DNA of 5,064 nt from positions 1 through 5,064 of the forward strand of contig CAMBZY010000278.1 of NCBI GenBank assembly GCA_945872325.1, read 5' to 3'. Numbering within the stretch: position 1 is the first letter of the stretch; every line of letters begins with the position of its first letter. This document shows, piece after piece, positions 1 to 4,820 of the stretch. Source of the stretch: Candidatus Kuenenia stuttgartensis. Its GTDB lineage: Bacteria > Planctomycetota > Planctomycetia > Isosphaerales > Isosphaeraceae. The position numbers and the translations under genes are program-made. Under the pieces are notes generated by a model. That model saw nothing but the letters and a program-made list of their open reading frames with translations. It did not search any database and was not told the DNA's origin.

Positions 1-186
1 AGGGTTCGATCTGGCATCCACAGCAATCTGTTGGAGAGAGTCAGGGCCCGTCAGTTTGATCGATGCTGGTTTAACAACGATTTCAGATATCTGTGGCCGG
101 ATCTGATCCGCACCTGAAACGTGTAACACTAATAGGAACAATAAGATAAGAGTCTTTGACAGGACGTGATGAAGCATGTGTTGCAT
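1..186 (-). CDS. Exported protein, N-terminal 62 residues only (partial); possible Ig-like (BIG2-type) start
   Basis: An open frame runs on the minus strand from an ATG at 186-184 to the window edge without a stop, giving 62 residues; the rest lies outside. A second in-frame ATG (residue 4, at 177-175) could also be the start. Residues 1-26 look like a Sec signal peptide: a short His/Lys-bearing n-region, a hydrophobic core of about ten residues (LILLFLLVLH), then VSGA before DQ as a likely cleavage site. The mature part contains IVVKPASIKLTGPDSLQQIAV, with the alternating strand pattern and the 'P..I.LTG' feature seen at the start of bacterial Ig-like domains that head many planctomycete DUF1549/DUF1553 proteins. 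That family link is inference from a short stretch. No clear Shine-Dalgarno or promoter was found upstream. The gene is divergent from the tRNA unit. Confidence 0.72.
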   Translation of the reverse strand, partial: MQHMLHHVLSKTLILLFLLVLHVSGADQIRPQISEIVVKPASIKLTGPDSLQQIAVDARSNP

Positions 187-670
187 GGCGAAAAACCTGT
201 CGGCGGGAAGGGCGGGAGACATGTTTTTTCAAAAAACACATCGGAAGGCTGGCCGATCTATTCGGATAATGAAATGTATAGCTTCTTTGAGGAATGAACA
301 AGGGAAAAATTGGAATCTCAAAAATGTTAGGGGTAAAAATGTCCGGATTGTAAGGGACCTGGGCTTTCAATCCGGAATTGAGGAATTGTCAAATAACGAG
401 TAGCCAATGGCATGGGGATCCGTCTGAATGGAGAGTCTTCCTGAGAGTAAAGGGAGGTAGATGTGTCGGAAATAAACAAAAATCCCGTATTTATAAACGT
501 TTAGGTCGTGTATGAGTCTGTATGGGTCAGGTTTTGGCCGTTTTTCACCATGGCCGGATTTTCTGAGCGAAAAAGACGAACTTTCTGAAATTAGGCTCTT
601 CTAAAAACAGGTGTTTATCATATACCTTATAGGTCTTTACGTTGGTGTAAGGGGTGATTGGTCGCGAGAG
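187..670. other. Intergenic region with no convincing gene
   Basis: About 480 bases separate the minus-strand exported protein from the tRNA promoter region. Open frames here are short and have no recognisable composition or start signals. Apart from the inverted repeat at 342-376, I see only weak promoter-like words. On the minus strand a perfect TTGACA lies at 392-387 without a good -10 partner, and TATACA occurs about 80-90 bases upstream of the divergent ATG, with TTGTTC only 15 bases before it. The divergent gene presumably has its promoter here, but none can be assigned with confidence. Confidence 0.6.
342..376. repeat. Inverted repeat with 9-bp arms in the intergenic region
   Basis: TCCGGATTG (342-350) is the exact reverse complement of CAATCCGGA (368-376), with a 17-base spacer. 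There is no T-run on either side, so it is not a typical intrinsic terminator. It lies upstream of the minus-strand exported protein and next to a TTGACA word on that strand (392-387). It could be an operator or an RNA hairpin in a leader; the function is unknown. Confidence 0.5.
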
Positions 671-703
671 TTTTCGAGTCTTATGCTGGACAAAGACTCA
701 AAA
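671..703. repeat. Inverted repeat around the -35 box of the tRNA promoter
   Basis: The left arm TTTT-(C)-GAGTCTT (671-682) pairs with AAGACTCAAAA (693-703), giving 11 bp with one bulged C at 675 and a 10-base loop (683-692). The predicted -35 hexamer TGGACA (687-692) fills the 3' half of the loop. No T-run follows the stem on either strand, so a terminator is unlikely. It may be a protein-binding site at the promoter or chance. Confidence 0.5.
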
Positions 704-715
704 GGTGGTTATAAA
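687..715 (+). promoter_or_regulatory. Predicted sigma70-type promoter of the split tRNA-Lys gene
   Basis: The -35 box TGGACA (687-692, five of six matches to TTGACA) is separated by exactly 17 bases from the -10 box TATAAA (710-715, five of six matches to TATAAT). Transcription would start at about 721-723, some 26 bases before the mature tRNA 5' end. This distance suits a tRNA gene. No other equally good pair was seen between 610 and 749. Confidence 0.65.
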
Positions 716-721
716 GAGTGG

Positions 722-746
722 GTAAGTTGTTTGCAAAAACACTTAC
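722..746 (+). promoter_or_regulatory. 5' leader hairpin directly before the tRNA
   Basis: GTAAGT (722-727) pairs with ACTTAC (741-746), and GTTT (729-732) pairs with AAAC (737-740), with T728 bulged and a GCAA tetraloop (733-736). This makes a 10-bp stem that begins at the predicted transcription start and ends two bases before the mature tRNA. It is not followed by a T-run. It would form the 5' trailer removed by RNase P and may help precursor folding or processing; that role is inference. Confidence 0.55.
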
Positions 747-748
747 AC

Positions 749-1141
749 GACCGGGTAGCTCAGTTGGTAGAGCATCGGACTTTAATGGTCGGTGTCAGCC
801 GATAATGAGAGCCTTCAACGGAAATAAACCAACCGTTGGAAGTGCATGTTGCGAATTGCTGGAAAGCCCTGACAGCCTCACACGCCACAGCAGGATCGGT
901 AACGATGACTGCGAAGGCATGAAAAGCGGTGAGGATTGGGTGATCAGCAGGCGAGGTTCCTTCGGCTTCGAGGGAATCGGCTTCAGAGACTAAGCGCGAC
1001 ACACCTGAAATGGTGATGATATAGTCCAGACTCTCAACAAGAAGGTCGTAGCTCGAAAAAAAGCTATCGTTCTTCAAGGCCGGTGAAAACCGGTGAGGTA
1101 AGTTAATCCGTGGGTCGAGGGTTCGAGTCCCTCCCCGGTCA
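749..1141 (+). tRNA. tRNA-Lys(UUU) gene interrupted by a group I intron in the anticodon
   Basis: The exons are 749-782 and 1103-1141; joined, they give a 73-nt tRNA. Acceptor stem GACCGGG (749-755) pairs perfectly with CCCGGTC (1134-1140), with discriminator A1141. The D stem is GCTC (758-761) with GAGC (770-773), loop AGTTGGTA. The anticodon stem is TCGGA (775-779) with TCCGT (1107-1111): four pairs plus a T-T mismatch at 27-43. The joined anticodon loop is CTTTTAA, so the anticodon is TTT (T782, T1103, T1104), which decodes lysine AAA/AAG. The variable loop is GGGTC, and the T stem GAGGG/CCCTC encloses TTCGAGT. The 3' CCA is not encoded and must be added by CCA-adding enzyme. The intron lies after position 34, the place used by cyanobacterial tRNA-Leu(UAA) introns. 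A promoter, leader hairpin and terminator flank it, so it is probably a single-gene unit. Whether another tRNA-Lys gene exists in the genome cannot be seen. Confidence 0.93.
783..1102 (+). ncRNA. Group I self-splicing intron (320 nt, no ORF) in tRNA-Lys
   Basis: All core elements can be traced. P1 pairs exon CTT (780-782) with GAG (807-809), with the expected U-G pair (T782-G807) at the 5' splice site and an extension helix 785-792/799-806 (one mismatch, 787/804). P2 is 813-821/833-842. P3 is TGTTGCG (847-853) with CGCGACA (995-1001). The P element AATTGCTGGAAA (854-865) and the Q element (943-953) form P4 (856-861/945-950). P5 is 866-869/938-941, and P6 is 952-954/977-979 plus hairpin 957-964/969-976. 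R (CTTCAGAGACTAA, 981-993) and S (GATATAGTCC, 1018-1027) form P7; G988-C1026 beside bulged A987 matches the guanosine-binding pair. P8 is 1002-1005/1012-1015. P9-type hairpins are 1041-1053/1062-1075 and 1080-1084/1089-1093, the latter with a GAAA loop. The last base is the terminal G1102. The IC-type subgroup is a guess: placement resembles bacterial tRNA introns (IC3), but the P5 domain is unusually large. No protein is encoded. Confidence 0.93.
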
Positions 1142-1147
1142 TTCTTC

Positions 1148-1187
1148 AACTAGATTCTCAAGGTTTATCGCCTTGAGAATTTAGTTT
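1148..1187 (+). terminator. Intrinsic terminator of the tRNA-Lys unit
   Basis: A 16-bp stem (1148-1163 with 1171-1186, one G-T pair at 1153/1181) encloses the 7-base loop TTTATCG. Its ten loop-proximal pairs, ATTCTCAAGG with CCTTGAGAAT, are perfect. The 3' arm contains TTTAGTTT rather than a long pure U-run. It starts seven bases after the discriminator base, as expected for a terminator that ends the tRNA transcript. Confidence 0.75.
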
Positions 1188-1201
1188 GATTGAAGCTGAG
1201 C

Positions 1202-1230
1202 TTGATTTGACCGAGTGTCGATGATATGCT
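1202..1230 (+). promoter_or_regulatory. Possible promoter of the small basic protein gene
   Basis: TTGATT (1202-1207) and TATGCT (1225-1230) are 17 bases apart, each with four of six consensus matches. TGA just before the -10 fits an extended -10 element (TGN). It would start transcription near 1237, giving a leader of about 50 bases before the ATG at 1290. A TTGACC word at 1207-1212 lacks a well-spaced -10. A promoter is expected here because a terminator lies just upstream. Confidence 0.35.
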
Positions 1231-1289
1231 CTGTAACAATCTGATTTGATACACAATTCGATCAACGTTCGAGCCAGTGAGCCTGACCC

Positions 1290-1430
1290 ATGAAGACTAA
1301 GACAAAGCACAAGAAAAGTTCCGCCTGGCGTCGTAAAGCAAATAGCAGCCCTATTGCTAAAGGTCGTAAGGCCAAGCGTAAGGGCCGTAACCCAGGCAAG
1401 ATGAAGCACATCGGCGGTCGCGGTCTGTGA
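1290..1430 (+). CDS. Small very basic protein, 46 residues, unknown function
   Basis: ATG at 1290-1292 opens a 46-codon frame closed by TGA at 1428-1430. It starts MKTKTKHKKSSAWRRK and ends KMKHIGGRGL. It has 12 Lys, 6 Arg and 2 His, but no Asp, Glu or Cys, so its net charge is near +18. This composition fits an RNA- or DNA-binding peptide, such as a small ribosome-associated or nucleoid protein. I do not recognise it as bL34, bL36, bTHX or the PVC 'small basic protein' family. No transmembrane segment or signal peptide is visible. There is no strong Shine-Dalgarno (only GTGAGCC upstream), which is common in planctomycetes. The gene stands alone between two terminators, with a near-ideal terminator 38 bases after its stop, which argues for an abundant single-gene mRNA. 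A longer open frame on the opposite strand crosses the terminator and looks spurious. Confidence 0.75.
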   Translation: MKTKTKHKKSSAWRRKANSSPIAKGRKAKRKGRNPGKMKHIGGRGL

Positions 1431-1467
1431 TTGATCGCTGCTGACTCGAGATATCCTGATTGGATTC

Positions 1468-1493
1468 AAAGCGGAGCAATCTCCGCTTTTTTT
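1468..1493 (+). terminator. Strong intrinsic terminator after the small basic protein gene
   Basis: AAAGCGGAG (1468-1476) pairs perfectly with CTCCGCTTT (1481-1489) around a CAAT tetraloop. T-rich sequence continues the 3' arm (T1487-T1493, then ATTGTTTTT). This is a textbook rho-independent terminator, separating the small basic protein gene from the operon downstream. Confidence 0.9.
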
Positions 1494-1620
1494 ATTGTTT
1501 TTAGGTTGTTTTGAACTCTGGATCTGCCAAGATAAGTAATAGAACTCAATCTCCAAAAACTCGAAAAGTGAATGCTTACAAATCGGTTCTGAACGCTTTG
1601 CGATCGAGACGCTCCCTAGT

Positions 1621-1625
1621 AAGGA
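1621..1625 (+). promoter_or_regulatory. Ribosome binding site of the large cytochrome-like gene
   Basis: AAGGA at 1621-1625 lies six bases before the ATG at 1632, a good Shine-Dalgarno position. It supports this start, which is also the one that gives a signal peptide. A promoter for this gene must lie between the terminator and here. The best pair I see is TTGAAC (1511-1516) with AGTAAT (1535-1540, 18-base spacing), which is weak. Confidence 0.7.
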
Positions 1626-1631
1626 TCATTC

Positions 1632-4600
1632 ATGAGCAGGTTTCCCACTCTGTTCAACGGGCTTTATCGAATCAGTCTGATCTTTGGCCTGCTAAACATG
1701 CATGCCCAGGGTGCTGAACCGGTTGCCAGCAAGATTGACTTCAGTCGAGACATTCGCCCGATCCTTTCGAATCATTGCTGGAACTGCCACGGACAGGATG
1801 AAGCTTCGCGTAAGGCAAAGCTCCGTCTGGATATACGCGATCATGCGATCGGTAAGACGGCCAGCGATGATTTTGCGATTGTCCCTGGAGACTCCAACTC
1901 CAGCGCGATGGTCGAACGAATCGAAGCCAACGACGACTCTCAGATGCCTCCCAAGTCGTTTAAAAAGCCTCTTTCAAAAACTCAGCAAGAGACTCTCAAA
2001 CGCTGGATTTCAGAAGGTGCCCCATACGATACTCACTGGGCTTTCAGTATGCCCAAGCGGGCACAGAGTTTACCGTCTGTAAAGAACACGAATTGGCCGC
2101 GTAACGCGATCGATCGGTTTGTGCTTCAGAAGCTCGAATCAGAGGGTCTGTCGCCATCTCCTGAAGCAGATCGCGGCACTTGGCTGAGACGCGTCACTTT
2201 AGACCTCACCGGCCTTCCGCCCACACCTCAAGAGAGTAAGTTATTTCTCGAAGATCAGTCATCCAAAGCATTTGAAGTCGTGGTGGATCGTCTTTTGGGA
2301 TCTCCCAGATATGCCGAACGCATGGCCATGCACTGGCTTGATGCTGCCCGATATGCGGACACCAACGGCTACAACAACGATGAAGTTCGCACGCTTTGGC
2401 CGTGGCGAGACTGGGTGATCCAAGCCTTTGCAAGCAACAAGCCTTACGATCAATTTCTGACGGAACAGCTTGCAGGTGATTTACTTCCGAACTCCACCCA
2501 GAGCCAGAAAGTGGCCACGGGCTTCAACCGCAACCATGTTCTGACGACCGAGGGCGGAATCATCGAAGAGGAGTACAGGGTTGAGTATGTGGCCGACCGT
2601 GTTCACACCACATCGACGGTTTTCATGGCCCTTTCGCTTCAGTGTGCCCGCTGTCACGACCACAAATACGACCCTATTTCGCAGCGCGACTACTATCGTT
2701 TTGCTGGCTATTTCAACAATATTCCCGACAAGGTGGTTTCTTACAGTCAGGGTCGCATGGCCGAACCCCTGATGAAGGTCCCTTCTCCAGCCCAACAGGC
2801 CCAGAAGTCGAAGCTGGAATCGCGGCGAGACGAACTTTCTGGGTTAATCAAATCTCGAATGTCTTTGATCGACGGCGATTTAGAGAAGTGGGAATCTCAG
2901 CTCACAACCGACCAGATTGAAAAGCTTGGTCAGACCGGCCTGGTGGCCCACTTTCCGCTCGATGAAGCAACTGGTTCAGTTTATGCAAACCTAGTCGCAC
3001 AAAGTGTTCAAGGCTCGGGTAAAGGGAAATTGGAATCTACAGAAGGTCGGCTTGGGCGGGCTCTTGATTTCACGAGTGATCGCTATATCGAGGCTGGTCA
3101 GACAGGTTCCTTTGAATCGGATCAGGCTTTTTCCGTTTCGGCGTGGATCTTTCCAAATAAGCCTGGTACCGGCACCGTGGTTTCCAAGATGGACGATGCC
3201 AACGCCTTTCGTGGTTACGACGTGATACTTGAAGACGGCAAACTGGCCAGCCACTTCGTCAACCACTGGCCCGACAAGGGCTTTAAAGTGATCACCAAAC
3301 AAGCGATCCCAACCGATACCTGGCATCATGTCGTCGTGTCGTATGACGGGTCAAAAAAAGCTTCAGGAGTCAAGATTTATGTCGATGGAAAAGCGCAAGA
3401 GCTGACCATTCCGACGAACAATCTTCTGGAAGGGACCCTGAAAACCGAGAAGCCGTTCCACATCGGCCGTCGCCAGAATTCATCCCCATTCCTGGGCAAA
3501 ATCGACGACGTTCAGCTCTATTCTGAAGTCCTCGGGATGGATTCCGTCAGCCGGATCGCCAGCGGGCAGTCGCGGGGCAATTTGAAAGAGGTCTTGAAAC
3601 TTCAGCAATCCAAACGCAGTCCTGACCAGATTGAGCGGCTCAAGGGATATTATCTGGATCAGGTGGATAGCCCGTCACGCCTTTGGAGGACAGAACTTGC
3701 GGAAATTCCGAAGCAGCTTGCCGAGCTTGACAAAGCGATCCCGGTGACCATGGTGATGGCTGAAATGACGCCTCGCCGGCCGACTCATATTCTCAAGCGT
3801 GGGCAGTACGATCAGCATGGCGATCAGGTGGAACCTGGATTTCCTGGAGTTTTTAACGGTCAATCCAAGGAGTCGTCAAGTCGGCTGGATATGGCCCATT
3901 GGCTGACCAATCCGACCCACCCGTTGACTGCGAGAGTGGCTGTCAATCGTTGGTGGGAGATCCTGTTTGGAGTCGGATTGGTCGAAACGGTCGAAGATTT
4001 TGGTGTTCAGGGAGCACTTCCCACCCATCCGGAACTGCTGGATTGGCTGGCCACGGAACTGGTTGGCCGGAACTGGAACACGCAAGAGATTCTGAAACTG
4101 ATGGCACTGTCAGCCACTTACAGGCAGTCGTCAAACGTCACGCCGAAGGCTCTTGAAAAAGATCCGAGAAACCAACTTCTGGGCAGAGGACCGCGATATC
4201 GCCTGCCCGCCGAAACAGTGCGTGATAACGCTCTGGCCATCAGCGGACTGCTGGTCGAAAAAGTCGGTGGGCCAAGCGTTAAACCATATCAACCAGAAGG
4301 CTTATGGGAAGATGTATCGGTCGAGAGACGCGATAAATATGCCCCTGATCTCGGCCCTGATCTCTATCGCAGAAGCATGTACACATTCTGGAAGCGGACT
4401 TGTCCACCGCCCGGCATGGCCGCTTTTGATGCCCCTGATCGCGAAACCTGCGTCATGCGAAGGGCACGTACGAACACACCCATGCAAGCCTTGGTTCTGC
4501 TAAATGACCCGACTTATGTTGAGGCTGCAAGAAGGTTTGCGGAACGAGTGCTTCTGGAGTCGAAAACAGATCAGGACAGATTGGCTTTTGCCTATCAACT

Positions 4601-4820
4601 GGCTCTGGGTCGATCGCCACAACCTGAGGAATCCAAGGTGCTTATGCGCGTTTACGATTCTGCCAGATTGCGTTTCGACAAGGATAAGGCGGCTGCCGAA
4701 AAGCTGATCACGATTGGTCATTCAAAACGATCAGAAAATCTTGATCCCAAAGAACTTGCTGCGTGGACCACGGTCACCAGCATGATCCTGAATCTGGATG
4801 AAACCATCTCAAAACCATGA
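1632..4820 (+). CDS. Secreted PSCyt1-DUF1549-LamG-DUF1553 protein (planctomycete cytochrome-like), 1062 residues
   Basis: Residues 1-28 form a Sec-type signal (core ISLIFGLL, likely cut after AQGA), so the protein acts outside the cytoplasm. PSCyt1 (about 35-130) carries a haem c motif, CWNCH (49-53), with M105 of QMPP as a likely distal ligand. DUF1549/PSCyt2 (about 154-365) includes AMHWLDAARYADTNGY, the AGDLLP segment and a second CxxCH, CARCH (338-342), followed by DHKYDPI. A charged helical linker (385-425) leads to a LamG/concanavalin-like domain (about 433-632), which has GLVAHFPLDE, a WIFPN strand, WHHVVVSYDG and IDDVQLY. A second helical linker (650-705) precedes the THILKRGQYD segment, and DUF1553/PSD1 (about 752-1055) contains the hallmark RTNTPMQALVLLNDP (946-960). 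Length and domain order suit intact family members. The biochemical role of DUF1549/DUF1553 is unknown; haem binding by both CxxCH sites is expected but not proven, and LamG suggests carbohydrate or protein binding. The stop overlaps the next start by four bases. Confidence 0.95.
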   Translation: MSRFPTLFNGLYRISLIFGLLNMHAQGAEPVASKIDFSRDIRPILSNHCWNCHGQDEASRKAKLRLDIRDHAIGKTASDDFAIVPGDSNSSAMVERIEANDDSQMPPKSFKKPLSKTQQETLKRWISEGAPYDTHWAFSMPKRAQSLPSVKNTNWPRNAIDRFVLQKLESEGLSPSPEADRGTWLRRVTLDLTGLPPTPQESKLFLEDQSSKAFEVVVDRLLGSPRYAERMAMHWLDAARYADTNGYNNDEVRTLWPWRDWVIQAFASNKPYDQFLTEQLAGDLLPNSTQSQKVATGFNRNHVLTTEGGIIEEEYRVEYVADRVHTTSTVFMALSLQCARCHDHKYDPISQRDYYRFAGYFNNIPDKVVSYSQGRMAEPLMKVPSPAQQAQKSKLESRRDELSGLIKSRMSLIDGDLEKWESQLTTDQIEKLGQTGLVAHFPLDEATGSVYANLVAQSVQGSGKGKLESTEGRLGRALDFTSDRYIEAGQTGSFESDQAFSVSAWIFPNKPGTGTVVSKMDDANAFRGYDVILEDGKLASHFVNHWPDKGFKVITKQAIPTDTWHHVVVSYDGSKKASGVKIYVDGKAQELTIPTNNLLEGTLKTEKPFHIGRRQNSSPFLGKIDDVQLYSEVLGMDSVSRIASGQSRGNLKEVLKLQQSKRSPDQIERLKGYYLDQVDSPSRLWRTELAEIPKQLAELDKAIPVTMVMAEMTPRRPTHILKRGQYDQHGDQVEPGFPGVFNGQSKESSSRLDMAHWLTNPTHPLTARVAVNRWWEILFGVGLVETVEDFGVQGALPTHPELLDWLATELVGRNWNTQEILKLMALSATYRQSSNVTPKALEKDPRNQLLGRGPRYRLPAETVRDNALAISGLLVEKVGGPSVKPYQPEGLWEDVSVERRDKYAPDLGPDLYRRSMYTFWKRTCPPPGMAAFDAPDRETCVMRRARTNTPMQALVLLNDPTYVEAARRFAERVLLESKTDQDRLAFAYQLALGRSPQPEESKVLMRVYDSARLRFDKDKAAAEKLITIGHSKRSENLDPKELAAWTTVTSMILNLDETISKP

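Noticed and set aside
83..403. Open frames on both strands at 83-370 (minus) and 176-403 (plus)
   Set aside because: Neither has a credible start or domain. The minus-strand frame that starts at 186 has a clear signal peptide and overlaps both, so these are shadows or chance.
535..566. GGCC repeats around 536-564 considered as a regulatory palindrome
   Set aside because: Only four bases pair in each arm with a long spacer, which is expected by chance.
671..703. Inverted repeat considered as a terminator for upstream transcription
   Set aside because: No T-run follows the stem on either strand and no gene upstream on the plus strand needs one.
722..746. Hairpin considered as an intrinsic terminator or attenuator
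   Set aside because: The stem is followed by ACGACC, the start of the tRNA, rather than a T-run.
611..993. Plus-strand open frames (611-805 and 718-993) crossing the tRNA 5' exon and intron
   Set aside because: They run through the promoter, leader hairpin and tRNA exon; codon use is not protein-like and the intron RNA fold accounts for the region.
760..1149. A 129-codon open frame on the minus strand over the tRNA and intron
   Set aside because: It lies across the tRNA exons and the paired group I core, whose structure explains the sequence; the protein has no recognisable domain and no supported start.
1158..1556. A 132-codon open frame on the minus strand opposite the small basic protein
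   Set aside because: It crosses a strong intrinsic terminator and part of the tRNA terminator, and its protein shows no domain; it is open mainly because the opposite strand encodes a Lys/Arg-rich peptide.
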